A DNA stretch of 64,000 nt from Flectonema sp. DT1601 (GCA_964019425.1 OZ025784.1:806001-870000); one strand, 5' to 3'; counted from the first letter of the stretch, positions 22,555-33,580 are shown. Numbers and translations: made by a program. The notes: a model not told the origin generated them from the sequence alone.

Positions 22555-23046
22555 GAAACCTTATTACTAAAGTGAATAGAACCACCTGCCTTAGACGGTA
22601 GTATTCCTGTCGACAACTTGCAGACAGGTGAAATGTTTGACTTATCGAGTAAGACGACTTTGATGTCACTGTTTAGCTGTACCCCTCCCGTCTCGCAGTA
22701 TCTGCTTTTCGAAAAGAGCTGCAGTTTCCATCTGTTTGAAAAAAAAAAAAAAAAAAAGAAACTCACCCAATGTATTTTCGAAAATCGATTTTTTCTTTTT
22801 TTTTTTTTTTGTGTGTTCTCTTTTTATATGTTGGTGTAGAAAAAAAAAAAACAAAAAATAACACTTCAGCGTTGCCTATAAATTTATCCTACTCACTGGT
22901 GAGCGCTATGTGTAAATCAAAAACAGTGATTCGTGTTCTAATTTTTTTCTTCTAGCCACTAGATAACAAAAATAGCCCCCCCCCTTGTAACGTTCGTACT
23001 CCTTAAGGAAGAAAGGAAAATAATAATATTTAACTAAAGTAGATCA
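22555..23046. promoter_or_regulatory. spacer with acceptor for the coiled-coil gene
   Basis: AT-rich, with A-run and T-run blocks. TTTTTTTCTTCTAG ends at 22955, and the ATG at 23047 is the first ATG after it, which supports the small gene downstream. Confidence 0.5.
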
Positions 23047-23268
23047 ATGGATCAAGTGATGAACACATCGAGACAAAATTCTTTGGAATTAACATCTGAG
23101 TTGAGTGAGTTGCGTAAAGAAATAGAAAGATGTTCGGTAGATCTACACGCGGCAAGATTAACAGCAACGAACAACAACACCACTGCTATGGCTCTACAGA
23201 ATGATATACTCGGAGGGAAGGAATGGGTGAGTTCAACTGCAATTGGAGATCCAATTTTAACAGATTGA
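23047..23268 (+). CDS. small coiled-coil protein, 73 residues
   Basis: No family recognised. Residues 12-45 show heptad-like spacing of Leu/Ile with acidic and basic residues (LELTSELSELRKEIER), then an Asn/Thr stretch and a short C-terminal part. Small proteins of this shape are often subunits of tethering or motor complexes, but nothing identifies which. The ATG is the first one after a good polypyrimidine-AG site, and it sits between two certain genes on the same strand. A chance frame of this size cannot be excluded. Confidence 0.5.
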   Translation: MDQVMNTSRQNSLELTSELSELRKEIERCSVDLHAARLTATNNNTTAMALQNDILGGKEWVSSTAIGDPILTD

Positions 23269-23730
23269 ATTGTCATCAAAGTTTAGTGACGGGTCACTCT
23301 TCAAATATATACAACCTGACAACTGACAAAAAGAGAACAAACCCGTTCTTCAAATTCATGGGGAGCTACTCCGACTAAAGTACCTCTTTTTTTTTTGTTG
23401 TAGTTGTTATTTCATGTGAGAGAGATTTATTTATTTACTGCTAAAATGGAAGTATTTACTTGCGTGTGAAAAAAAAACCGCACCAATTTCCAAATCTGCA
23501 AAAAAAAAAAAAAAACTGCACTAATTTTTTTCCACGCAGTAATATTTCTACTTTGCGGTCATCATTTTTTCTGGTAGACAATCTGGACAATCATGTTTAC
23601 GGTAGACTTCAGTAGTATTCATATACCATGAGAGTTTTTTAAATAATACCTTTTTTTTTTTTTTTGTTGTTGAAGAAACTAATCAGAAAAAATAATAATC
23701 AAAAAAAAAAAAAAAAATAAAATAAATAAG
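23269..23730. promoter_or_regulatory. spacer with acceptor for Bcs1
   Basis: No gene. A long T-run followed by GTTGTTGAAG (AG at 23674-23675) lies 55 nt before the Bcs1 ATG; AATCAG at about 23684 is an alternative site. Confidence 0.5.
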
Positions 23731-24984
23731 ATGTTCGAATCTATATCTGCAGTCATGCAAAGCAATCCATATTTTCATGCCGGAGCTGGACTTTACGGTA
23801 TTGGTGCTGCTCTGATGGTCGCGAGAACTGGAGGACGACTCGGAAAAGAATATATAAAAAGACGATTCATAACAACTGTTGAAGTCACAAACAGAGACCC
23901 AGCCTATCAATGGGTCATTGAATGGGTAGCAAAACACCACGGTGAATCCTACCTACACAAGTCAATAATGACTTCTAACTTAGTAGTCCACGCAAATGAC
24001 AGCGTTTCTGCGAAAATGAAATATGTACCTTCTCCCGGAACTCATTTTTTTATGCATAGCAATAGGTTTTTTTGGGTTAAAAGAAGTAGACAAGTTGAAA
24101 AAACACATGGGACAGATGTATTAGAAACCGTCTTAATAGGGACTCTAGGATCATCGTGGAAGCTAATGGACAGCATGCTGAATGATGCTTGTAATGAAGC
24201 CTCAATCCTTGATAAAGACAGAACTATAATATACACTACGACTGGTGGATCCAAATGGACTCGTTTTCAAGATCCAAGAGTGAAAAAACCATTAGCATCA
24301 GTGATCCTTCCTTCTGATAAAAAACCGAGAATTTTAAAAGACATTTCTCGATTTTTAAATGACAGGAATTGGTATGAAGGAATGGGTATCCCATACAGAA
24401 GAGGTTACTTACTTTACGGACCTCCTGGATGTGGAAAATCTAGTTTTGTACTGGGACTCGCAGGAGAACTATCAATGGCAATATGTATCCTTTCTCTCAG
24501 TAATAGACATCTTGATGATGAGGGGTTGATGTTATTATTAAATACCGCACCTCAAAGATCAATTGTCCTACTTGAGGATGTAGACAGAGCGTTCTCTAAC
24601 GATAGTCGAGTTACTATAAGTGGTTTGTTGAACTCAGTTGATGGTGTCGCTGCTCAAGAAGGACGTCTTTTATTCTTAACAACGAATCATATTAATAAAT
24701 TAGATGATGCTTTGATCAGACCAGGCCGTTGTGATGTTAAATTATTATTCCCGAATAGCACTTCTGAACAACAACAAAAATTATTTCTCAGATTCTTTCC
24801 TGACCAGACTGATCAATCAATAAGGTTCACTGATGAAATATCCAAATTAATAAAATCAGCTCACCTACCAGATGGACCATCAATGGCTGCCTTGCAAGGT
24901 CACCTGTTTTCATTTCGTGAGAGTTCTGAGGAATGCATCGCTTCACTGCCAGAGTTTATTGAGGGAGAGACGCTACCTCCTTAG
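23731..24984 (+). CDS. BCS1: mitochondrial AAA chaperone Bcs1 (complex III assembly)
   Basis: Bcs1 sits in the inner mitochondrial membrane and translocates the folded Rieske iron-sulfur protein into cytochrome bc1. 417 residues, normal for the family. Order: a short N-terminal hydrophobic segment (about 14-32) followed by a basic patch (internal import signal), the Bcs1-specific domain (about 35-195) including WVIEW and the RTIIYTT segment, then the AAA ATPase: YGPPGCGKSS (229-238, Walker A), IVLLEDVD (278-285, Walker B), a sensor-1 TTN at 317-319, and RPGRCD (330-335) with the arginine fingers. All ATPase motifs are intact. Its presence implies a mitochondrion with respiratory complex III. 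Same strand as its neighbours, with an acceptor 55 nt upstream. Confidence 0.95.
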   Translation: MFESISAVMQSNPYFHAGAGLYGIGAALMVARTGGRLGKEYIKRRFITTVEVTNRDPAYQWVIEWVAKHHGESYLHKSIMTSNLVVHANDSVSAKMKYVPSPGTHFFMHSNRFFWVKRSRQVEKTHGTDVLETVLIGTLGSSWKLMDSMLNDACNEASILDKDRTIIYTTTGGSKWTRFQDPRVKKPLASVILPSDKKPRILKDISRFLNDRNWYEGMGIPYRRGYLLYGPPGCGKSSFVLGLAGELSMAICILSLSNRHLDDEGLMLLLNTAPQRSIVLLEDVDRAFSNDSRVTISGLLNSVDGVAAQEGRLLFLTTNHINKLDDALIRPGRCDVKLLFPNSTSEQQQKLFLRFFPDQTDQSIRFTDEISKLIKSAHLPDGPSMAALQGHLFSFRESSEECIASLPEFIEGETLPP

Positions 24985-25403
24985 TGATGGTAAGAAAGTA
25001 GGAAAATGTTTTTTTAAAAAAAAAAGATGATCGTTGGTTTTTGTTTGGAAATGACTTCCGAGAGAGGGGTCAACACACTAAATGCGTTCTATTCGTTTTT
25101 TTTTTTTTTGTTTTCAAATGACAGTTGTTGTTGTCTGCTGCTAAAGCATCTTTTATCAAATAAAAAAAACCAAACGAATGAGAACTCAGTACGTCGTCTC
25201 TTTATTACAAAAAGACGTTAAGAGGTTTCCCCAAACAGAGGGGATTTTTTTTTTTTTTTTTTTTGCTTCAATTCATAACCAGAGTAGAATATCGATTGTG
25301 GTTAAGAATAGCTTTGTAGCTTTGTCTCTCTCTGTCTAATGATTATTTTTATAGGGTTTTAAAAAAAAAAAAAAAAAATTGAATAAAATAAATGCCGTGA
25401 AGG
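24985..25403. promoter_or_regulatory. spacer with acceptor and a two-codon upstream frame
   Basis: T-rich and A-rich runs. GATTATTTTTATAG ends at 25354. The first ATG after it (25392) opens ATGCCGTGA, a Met-Pro-stop frame 12 nt before the main start, which could lower translation of the next gene. Confidence 0.45.
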
Positions 25404-25748
25404 ATGCCGTTGAGTGTCACGATTTCGTTTCCTGCAGCTACTGCTCCAGCCGATACTGCTGAGAAGGAATTGGGTGCTGATGGAGCCTTGGCAGTTGCTT
25501 TAGGGATCCTTGTTGTGTTTACCTTAATAGCAATTTGTATTTTAAAATCTCGGATTGGAAAGAGGAATCAACCGAAGAAAAAGATTTCTTCAACGACGGG
25601 TTCACTTCCGAGGAGAGAGAGTGTTGAGGCACCTCATCCCAACTTGACCCTTGAGCTCCTAACAACAGCTCCGCGGCAAGGGATCTGCTTATACGAAAAT
25701 AAACCTGATTATGAACCTCCTCATCAGGAAGATGATATCTTATTGTGA
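25404..25748 (+). CDS. small single-pass membrane protein, 114 residues
   Basis: Unknown function. The lumenal/extracellular head is short and Ala/Pro/Thr-rich, the membrane helix spans about 28-47 (ALAVALGILVVFTLIAICIL), then a strongly basic stop-transfer (KSRIGKRNQPKKK) and a cytosolic tail of about 60 residues with Ser/Thr, Pro and an acidic end (EDDILL). That DDILL end resembles a dileucine-type sorting signal. Directly downstream is a family R3 repeat. The start is the second ATG after the acceptor. Confidence 0.55.
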   Translation: MPLSVTISFPAATAPADTAEKELGADGALAVALGILVVFTLIAICILKSRIGKRNQPKKKISSTTGSLPRRESVEAPHPNLTLELLTTAPRQGICLYENKPDYEPPHQEDDILL

Positions 25749-25754
25749 AGAAGT

Positions 25755-25878
25755 ATTTACGTCAATCGCAGAGTGTGTGTACCTACACTAACATTACCTG
25801 TAGTCAGTTGTATCTCAGAACTAATGTTGTTTTATGATACAGTACATTTGTATTTTACGTACAAAATCAAACGGTTAA
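25755..25878 (+). repeat. family R3 copy with hairpin
   Basis: Begins TACGTCAATCGCAGAGTGT and ends TTTTACGTACAAAATCAAAC. The core AACTAATGTT..GATACAGTACATTTGTAT can fold around ACATTTGT. Other copies: 19078-19206, 21056-21118, 30527-30592, 32683-32745 and 34130-34210, progressively diverged. Confidence 0.65.
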
Positions 25879-26823
25879 CCCCCTCCCAGCAAGAAGATGG
25901 CATCTCATTGTGAAGAAACACTTAAAAAGTTGAGAATTACAGCTTACAGACGTGTTTTTTTAAATTTTTTTTTTTTTTTTTCCTAATATATCAAAATTCT
26001 GTTATTCTATTCTTTATTGTTTTGTTGTCAGTTTCTTACGTGTGAGTTATGGAAAAAAAAAAAAAAAAAAAAAAACCTCACTTTTAGAATAGTGTGGGTG
26101 AAAAAATAAAAAAGTGTGAGTTGCTTGCATTCTTCTTTGATCAATTTTTTTATATTTTTTATATTTTTTTCTTTTTGAATCGCCCGCAAACCCCTCTCAC
26201 CTGTACAAAAAAAAAAAAAAAAAAAAAAAGAAATAAAATAAAGTTCTATGACGAATGTAATTATGCTGACGTGTGGCATCAAATCACTGTGATCGAGAAA
26301 GACTCTTGTTTGATATTTGTTGCTTCTTGTTGTGTCATTTCAGTAGCGAAACCATTGTGATATTTGTTTCAGCTTTTAGGGAGCCAATCTTTATTCTGTT
26401 TTTTGTCTGAACAACAACAACAATTTTTTTTTTCTCCACCCCCTTTTCCCACATACCATCAGCATTAGTTAATAGATAGCACCTCTAACGAAAAAAAGGT
26501 TGCGGACTGTGTTCTCTGTTGTTGTGAGATACTCTCTTAGAGAACACTCATAATTAACGGTAGCATCGTCGTGACTCACCGCACTAGTTGGTATCCTGCG
26601 TTCGCTAATACTTATTTTGAGGGACTGTGTTAAATGGTAAAGAAAATAACTATGTTGACGTAGTCCCTTTGCTGAGAAGGGCAAACGTGATGAGTAGGAC
26701 ACGCAGTGTCCCCTCACTTGCTTACTTCGCTGAAGAGGGGCTGGGTAAGGGGAATGTTCGGAAAAAAAAGATTTTTTTTAATTTCAGTGGCCACCAAAAC
26801 AAATATTTGTTTGGTTATCCTTA

Positions 26824-26826
<3 letters not shown>

Positions 26827-26862
<36 letters not shown>

Positions 26863-26982
26863 GCCGGGAAGAAACCACATGCTAGTACAGTTCTTTTACT
26901 TTTCTTTGTCTGCTGGAATTCTATCTGAGAAAAACTGGTAGTCTTTAAAATTGTAAGCCGATTCCAAGTTGCCTCCTGACGG
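26827..26982 (-). mobile_element. SINE-like retroposon, second copy
   Basis: 26861-26982 is the reverse complement of 2302-2422, preceded on + by a T-run (the A-tail of the minus-strand element). Only a few base differences are visible by eye, so insertion or copying was fairly recent. Confidence 0.5.
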
Positions 26983-27937
26983 TTTTGATTTTGACTGACC
27001 GATTAATACGATCATAGTATTGATTATTAGTCTGACTGACTTTTGGCTTCCTTCGATCTGTAAATAAATAGTCAGCACCTCTCTCTCACTGGGAGCATAA
27101 GCTCCTTTTTTTTTTGTTGTTGTTGTTGTAGTTTTTTTTATAATTTTTTTAAATATGGAAATGTTCATCAGACTTTGTTTTTTTTTAATCGGAATTGCTT
27201 TAATAGAATACGGAAAAAAAAAAAAAAGAAAAAAAAAATAATTTGAAAATAAGAATCAAAATTCCTGTATTCCTGCTATTCTTAGGCTTTGTAAAAAAAA
27301 AAAAAAAAAAAAAAAAATGACTTCCCGTTTTCGGATAGTTGTTCCAAGTGTTTTGGTGTTTTTAGCACACTTAAACATCGTTCAGTTTGGTTTTTTTCTT
27401 TCTTTTTTTTTTTTTTCCCCCCCCTCTTAAAACTTTCTGTAATGAAGAGAATAAGGGGGTACAGATGTATGTGGGTTGACTCAGAGATAACATTGCAGTC
27501 TACTGTGTCTTTCGTTTCGATGTTGTTGTGATGCGCATTTTTTTTTTCTTTTTCTGCAACGATGACGCTACTTTCGCAAATAGTTTGTTACCAATGACTT
27601 TCTTGGAACCTACAGTGCAGACATGATAGCGCGCAGAAAAAAAGAAATAGCAGATTTTCTGAATTTTGGAGATGCAGTGCATTTTTTTTCTTTTTTTTTT
27701 CTCCCCCTCCCTGCGCAATAATATTTCCAACTAGACAGTAAAAAAAAAAAATCAAAATAATTATTCCTCTTCACACATGACAGAAGCTACAGTGAGAATA
27801 CACTTGCGAGGAGAGGCGGATTAAAAAAGTGCGTACTTAGAAATGAGAATTGCTCTTTTTTTTTCCCAGTAAGTTATCTCTTTCTTTGGTGAGCTTTTAT
27901 CTTCTTGGGTTCTTACCTGTTAACGCATCTGTGAGAT

Positions 27938-28205
27938 CTCGTCACCTATATCTTCTTCTTTCCTCCCTCCCTCTTCTTCTTTTTTTTGTGAATTGTGAGA
28001 ACTCGGTAGTTGCTACTTCAAAGCGAAGGAAGGAAGAAAAAAAAAAAAAAACGAATTCACCTCCGGAAAAGTTCGATTACCAATTGAACAAAAATAAACG
28101 GGATACTAATCTGAGTTTGACTTATGCAAACTACTTATTGGGATATTGTTGATCTCCGTGGTGTTGTTTTGTGGTCTTCGCTTTTTGTTGTAATTCCGAG
28201 TTCTG
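27938..28205 (+). repeat. partial copy of the 61022-61420 block
   Basis: Matches the segment around and including the small frame at 61218-61385, but a deletion of about 105 bp removes most of that frame here. It is therefore a decayed copy of that small gene or element. Confidence 0.65.
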
Positions 28206-31200
28206 TTTCCCCCCCTTTCTGATTGCGAGCTTTTTTTTTTTCGTGCGTTGCCTTTTTATTGTGAACAATATGTATATAGCCATTACTAAGACAATACCTC
28301 TTAAGGTCTTTTATTTGTCGTATCGATGATGTGATACGCAATGTAACGAAGACCACTATATCTAATGTTCTATCTGCTGTTTTCCTTTTTGTTCTCCTTT
28401 GGATTCATATGTATCAATCAGTTTGTACGTAGCACTCTAGTCTAAGGTTTGTTGTTTCATGAATCTCTTTTTTTTCTTATTTTATCATAGCTCAGGCCTA
28501 CGTTTCCTCTCGCCAGTGAGTGTCTCACGGCTGTGTGGTATTCGGTGTGGTTGGCTTTTTCTAGTGTCAAGCAACTGTTATGTTGTCTGAGGGTGATTTT
28601 TTTTTCCCCTCGGCTTAGCCAGTTTCAAGTTGCTTTATATTTAATCATAGTAACAAGTTAACCTCCATTTTTTTTTTTAGAATCCCAAATAACTTTTTAT
28701 ATGAGACGAGGGGGGTAAGAATAATAATCTAACCGTGTACCCTGAGTTTTTCCTGACTTTGGGTTTCCAAGGCTTTTAAAAAAAAAAAAAAAAAATGTTT
28801 GACAGTACCTCACAGTCAGACACACGGATTACGTTTTTATGGAATGGGAATTCCCTTTCTCAGGTGAGGAGGGAAATGAAAAAAAAAAAAAAAAACCCAA
28901 ACCGAAGAGTTTCTTCTCATTTTCCACGTCTCTTATCGTCTGTGAGAGTCTCACTCTGCAAGATCCCTTCAGTTACGTTGGGTTTCGTGAATATTGCGTT
29001 TCCCCCCCCTTTTTTTTCTCTTCTTTCCCTTCATTCGTATTTTAGTGCGTGAAAAAAAAAAAAAAAAACCCTGTCCACTTTTCTCCTTTTCCTCCCTTTT
29101 GCCAGTCTTTGTTACATAGCAACCTAGTTTAGGGGAGGTTGGTCGAATCCAGTTTTGAGGTGCTTTATATTTTAGTTGTGGCATCTTTTTATAATGTAGA
29201 GTACTCAGAACTAACTTTAAGGCTCCTGAAACTACGTATTCCACAAGTGTATTATGGAACAGCAGAACAATGTGTTTTTATAATTTTTTTTATTTTTTTT
29301 TTATATATTTTAATTTAGTGCACTTTTTTTATAATAAACTCATATTCTAACTTTTACAACACCAGAGTAGGACAGGTCTGACACCCTTCGATGAAGAGGG
29401 CTGGGTAAGGGGTCTGAAGCTAATATTCTGACATTAGCGAAGTAGTTTTTGGTTACTTATTCAATTATTTGTATTGATTAACTGTTGATGTGGTGTTCAG
29501 ATATTTATATCATCATATCATAGTAGTGTGGAGAATTATTTAGTGGTGTGTCCATCCTTTTTTATAAACAGATATATCATATTGTGTTCTCTGTTTGATG
29601 TGAATCACTCTCATAGAAATATTCATGTAATCTGTGAGAGTCTCACGGTTGCTGGTAGCGATATAACTGTTACTCTGTGAGCTTTTCCTGGCTTTTGGCT
29701 TCCTAGGCTTCGTAAATAAATAATCAAATTAACTATATTTGGTTGATGGACGTTCTTCTGCACCAAACTGACAATGGGAAAAATAGAAATAAGTTATGTT
29801 TTTTCATCATTTTTGAAACTTAAATTTAGTTTTTTTTTTTTTAAAGTCGCTTTTTATATTTAATTTACCTGATGATCGATGTTATGGGTTGCGTGTTTGT
29901 TGTGTAAATCGTATTGTAGTAATTGTTAGTTTGGAAACGGTTATGAATTGTGTCCTCTGTTTGCTGTGAGTTACCCTTATAGAGCTTATAGTGTAAAGGA
30001 AAGATTTTTTTTAATTTTAGTCACCGAAAAACCCCGCAAAACTATTATTTTGTTTGGTTATCCTACGAAAATTCTGTGTTATTCAAACTTATTTTGGAAC
30101 ATCACTGCCTTAATTTATTTAAGGTGAGTGTTCCGTTAGTAGTGTGCTACGAACTAGCAATTGTTGCTAACAACCTTTTTTTTTTATAAAGAATTCTACT
30201 AAGAAATGTTCATTTTTATTTTTTTATAAAAGATACGAAAACAGCCCCCACAAAAAAAACCATTATTTTGTTTGGTTATCCTACGAACGATGTACTAGTA
30301 ACAACAAGAAAAATGTTTTTTTTTATAAACATTATAACAAAAGTAACTACATCTTAGTCTTGCTAACTAAGATGCTTCAGTCACAATAGATGATTGACTT
30401 ACTTCTACACCATACTGATGATGAGAGAATAGAGGTAAAGAGGTATATGGATTACTCTCGAAACCTAATAGTTACTTTATTATGCTAAGTTGCGCATCAC
30501 ACCTAGTCACTATATCTAAAACTAATGTTAAATTATCGTTATGTTGTTTATGATACAATACATTTGTATTTTACGTACAAAATCAAACAGTTAACACTCC
30601 AAAACCTTTATTTTGTTTGGTTATCCTACGAAAATTCTTTTTTTTTTTTGTTGCAATTTTGATTTTTTTTTTCTTCTTAAAAAAACTAATCTTTTTTGCT
30701 AACTAAACTAACTATTACTATTAGCTACCTGTTTGTTATGTTGTGATGTATTTTCGTTAAGTATTTTTTCGTAGTGTGATTTTTTTTTTTTTTTTTTTGA
30801 ATAACCTAAAAAAAAAAAAAGGAACTGTATGCAGACTTACAGGGATAATTATTTATAAGAAAAAAAACTTTTTTTTTTTTTGGCCGAAACGGTATTGGAT
30901 TGTGTCTTCTGTTGTTGTGAATTACCCTTCTTAAGAGTACTTATAAAAAAAAAAAACCAGCAACGTTTTTGGATTAAAAAAAAAAAAAAAAAACTGACTA
31001 ATTGCCGAGAAGAAATCATTTCTTTTTGAAATGGACCACAACTTACTAATTGTATCTAAGAGGGACAAAAGTAGTATAAGATTAAGGCTCCCGAAAGTTA
31101 TGCATTCCATTTTTTTTTTAAACTTTTTTTTTATTTATTATATTTTTGACTAAGTACACTAATCACATAATAAGTTTATATGATTCGGACTAACTAACAA

Positions 31201-31606
31201 AAAAAAAAAAAAAAAAACCTTTCGGTAAGTTGCTGTGATGGTTTTCAAATCTGTTGTATTATTAACTTTTTTTCAATTTTTTCAATTTTGTTAATTTTTT
31301 TTTTTTTTCAATTATTTGGTAGGCAATTCAGGGCAGAAATCGTTTTATCGATGATCCGGCGCAGTCATGACCTTAAACTGACTGTCGTCTGTTATTCGAT
31401 TGGACACCGTCAAAGGGTTTCATCAAACTGTGTTGGACCTTTCAGACATGTATTAACAATGGAATTACCATTGTTATCAAACTGAATGTCGTAAGGTATT
31501 TTCCCCCCTGCGTAGATTATGGCTGATTTAATGAGCCGTCTGCAGACTCAATGTGATCCATTTACTCTGAGACTTGCATGGCTTAATCCTTGAAACAAGC
31601 ATATGT

Positions 31607-31790
31607 CTATTGCTGTGATGAAGCGACATGTGTTCGTGGCAGTTACAAGTTGACGCGACATGCGGTTCTGAGAGAACCTAATAATCACACCGTTACCTAC
31701 ATATGTCCTTAGTGTGATCTCTTTAATTAACCAGTTGGGTTCCTCTTGTTCGTAACAGTTACAAGTTAGACGCGACGTGCAGAGGCCCAT
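31607..31790. repeat. direct repeat pair around CAGTTACAAGTT
   Basis: TTCGTGGCAGTTACAAGTTG near 31630 and TTCGTAACAGTTACAAGTTA near 31749, each followed by ACGCGACRTGC, about 120 bp apart. Part of the preceding block (about 31350-31390) recurs near 61465. No gene. Confidence 0.45.
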
Positions 31791-32297
31791 AGTGACCAGT
31801 GAGTCTCACAGTTGTTGAGCTTGATAAAAAAATAAAATAAAAAAACTTCTAATCTCTTATTTCTTTGATATGTAGTAACGTTCTTCGGGATCCGATCGTT
31901 CGTAAACGTCTTACTCACATTGATTGTTTTTGTAAAAAAAAGGATATTTTCACACAAAAAAAAAAAAACAATTCTAACTTCTTTTTTGCATTTAACAAAG
32001 CATTGTAAAAATGAAAAAAGAATGTTGGCAGCACACCTTTAGCTTTATCAGTTTAAGTCGGTTCACGAGTCTCGTGACACAAACAACCCTTTTCATCCCC
32101 CTTTTTAAAATCCCTCATTTTTTTAATGCGAAAAAAAAAAACTCGCTTCAAAATTTCAGTAGCGAACAAAGTATATGTGATTTGGTATGACTTGCTTTTT
32201 TGGTTGTTTTTAGTTACAAAATCATGTAATTTAATTTCTTTTTTTTTTTTTTTAATATTCAGAATACAGAAGAAACTCCCACAGAGTTGCAGAAAGC

Positions 32298-32473
32298 ATC
32301 GATGATTGCAATTATTCTCCTTGAATGAGGAATGAGGAATGAGGAATGAGGAATGAGGAATGAGGAATGAGGAATGAGGAATGAGGAATGAGGAATGAGG
32401 AATGAGGAATGCCTAGTAGGCGCAAGTCATCAGCTTGCACTGATGACGTTCCCTGCCATTTGTACACACCGCC
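32298..32473 (+). pseudogene. fragment of 18S (small-subunit) rRNA gene with internal heptamer expansion
   Basis: GATTGCAATTATT, GAGGAATGCCTAGTAGGCG, CAAGTCATCAGCTTGC and CCCTGCCATTTGTACACACC, all near-universal 3'-domain SSU rRNA motifs, appear in the correct order and spacing. The match ends abruptly after ACACCGCC. In the middle, the GAGGAAT portion has expanded into about 12.5 copies of AATGAGG (32323-32411). It lies among protein genes, covers under 200 bp and is broken by the expansion, so it is a dead insert. From memory, GCCATTTGTACACACC rather than GCCCTTTG is the kinetoplastid-type variant. Confidence 0.85.
32323..32411. repeat. heptanucleotide microsatellite (AATGAGG)n inside rRNA fragment
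   Basis: About 12.5 perfect 7-bp units that begin and end inside rRNA-like sequence, showing that the array grew from the native GAGGAATG phrase. Confidence 0.95.
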
Positions 32474-32602
32474 ATTGATAACGAGATGTGAAGTTACTTT
32501 ACCCCCACCAGTATATGAGAATAGGCGTTATCAGTCGTCTCTAACACTGTCTGCTCGCGTGGATGGTGGGTTTAGGTAGTCATTTGTTCCAGGTTATTCT
32601 AC

Positions 32603-32857
32603 GTCTCTTATCGTCTGTGAGAGTCTCCACGGTGTTGGCTGGTAGCGATATAACTGTTACCCCACCCTGTATCCTTAACAGATGTTAAACCATCGCTATG
32701 TTACGCGATACAAAACAGTTGTATTTTACAAATTCAAACATTCAACCCACCCTGTTAGAGCTTTTTCCTGGCTTTTTTTTTTGGCTTCCTAGGGATTCGT
32801 ATATAAATAAAATATAACCCAGTAATAAACTAAAACACACAAAAAAAAAAAAAAAAA
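32603..32857 (+). promoter_or_regulatory. R1/R3 module with splice acceptor for PEBP
   Basis: An R1 copy (interrupted by an R3 copy at 32683-32745) ends TTGGCTTCCTAG at 32792, followed by an A-rich leader of 65 nt to the ATG. This is the one place where an R1 copy lies directly before a gene. Confidence 0.55.
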
Positions 32858-33580
32858 ATGGTAAAGGATATTGATAAACAAGCCTTGGAAGAAGAGGTAA
32901 AGAAAAACGTTAAAAGTATGAGAGACGATGGAATGAAAGAAATTTACAAAACAAGAATGGAAAAATTAAAACATGAGGTCGCTGATAAGCTTTCGATTTT
33001 TAAAGACGATCTTTACCATGATTTCACACCTCAGCAGTTTATAGAAATCGCCTGGGGAGGCGGTGATACAGAGGATGTTGCTCTCAATGGAAACACGTTA
33101 ATTTTGGATAAAATACAACCGAAACCGGTTTACATGTTTGAAACTGGAGAAGGCATCCAATATTGTTTAATATCGTTCGATGCGGATGCGAAGACACTTT
33201 TATGGTCAAGGTTTAATATTACTGGAGATACAAAATATTCAACTGGCAGAGACTGGTTCAGATGGCAACCACCACATCCTAGTGATGATGGAAAGGCTCA
33301 TAGGATCATATTTATGTTGTTTCATCAAAAAACTGACATCGATCTCAAAATTTTAAAAACGATTTCGAAATTTTCATCTGAAGGAAGGAGCAATTTTTGT
33401 CCAAAACGCTTTGCTGAGTTATTCAATTTACAGATAGTTGTTGGACTCAACGGAATCAAAACTAAATTCACACCAATTTCTGATGTTTTCAGAAAATCAC
33501 TAAAACCGACTGTGGACATGACAGAAAATAAAGAAAAACCGAATTCACTTCCTGAGGGGTGGTTCGAGTCCACCACGTAA
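32858..33580 (+). CDS. phosphatidylethanolamine-binding protein (PEBP/RKIP) family
   Basis: Soluble cytosolic family that binds lipid head groups or phosphate ligands and often modulates kinases; the partner is unknown here. 240 residues, with a charged helical N-terminal extension of about 50 residues compared with the core family. Core signature: QYCLISFDADA (101-111, equivalent of the DPDAP motif), LLWSRFNI (114-121, equivalent of HW..NI), QPPHPSDDGKAHRIIFMLF (137-155, the ligand-loop P-P..G..HRY region) and the closing RSNFCPKRFAELFNL. Changes from consensus: the Pro of DPDAP is lost and the His of the HW pair is Leu, so ligand binding may be altered. The ATG is fixed by the acceptor at 32792. 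Confidence 0.8.
   Translation: MVKDIDKQALEEEVKKNVKSMRDDGMKEIYKTRMEKLKHEVADKLSIFKDDLYHDFTPQQFIEIAWGGGDTEDVALNGNTLILDKIQPKPVYMFETGEGIQYCLISFDADAKTLLWSRFNITGDTKYSTGRDWFRWQPPHPSDDGKAHRIIFMLFHQKTDIDLKILKTISKFSSEGRSNFCPKRFAELFNLQIVVGLNGIKTKFTPISDVFRKSLKPTVDMTENKEKPNSLPEGWFESTT

Larger units (their letters stand above)
25749..32297. other. 6.5-kb spacer, repeat mosaic without a supportable gene
   Basis: Six or more short families recur here in changing order: R1 (29630-29724), R2 (26507-26560, 29581-29628, 29945-29990, 30897-30945), R3 (25755-25878, 30527-30592), R4 (31982-32090), R5 (26696-26765, 29366-29420), R6 (26785-26826, 30008-30072, 30250-30290, 30598-30640). Open frames here are low-complexity. 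The arrangement looks like repeated copying of gene flanks and 3'-region pieces, then decay. Confidence 0.6.

Noticed and set aside
27500-29244. several frames of 70-100 codons on both strands
   Set aside because: Lys or Phe runs from homopolymers and dispersed repeats.
30837-30860. large-subunit rRNA fragment (CAGGGATAA)
   Set aside because: Only about ten bases agree; flanks do not.
33555-33575. tRNA T-arm-like GGTGG-TTCGAGT-CCACC
   Set aside because: It lies inside the last codons of the PEBP gene and no acceptor, D or anticodon arms can be drawn around it.
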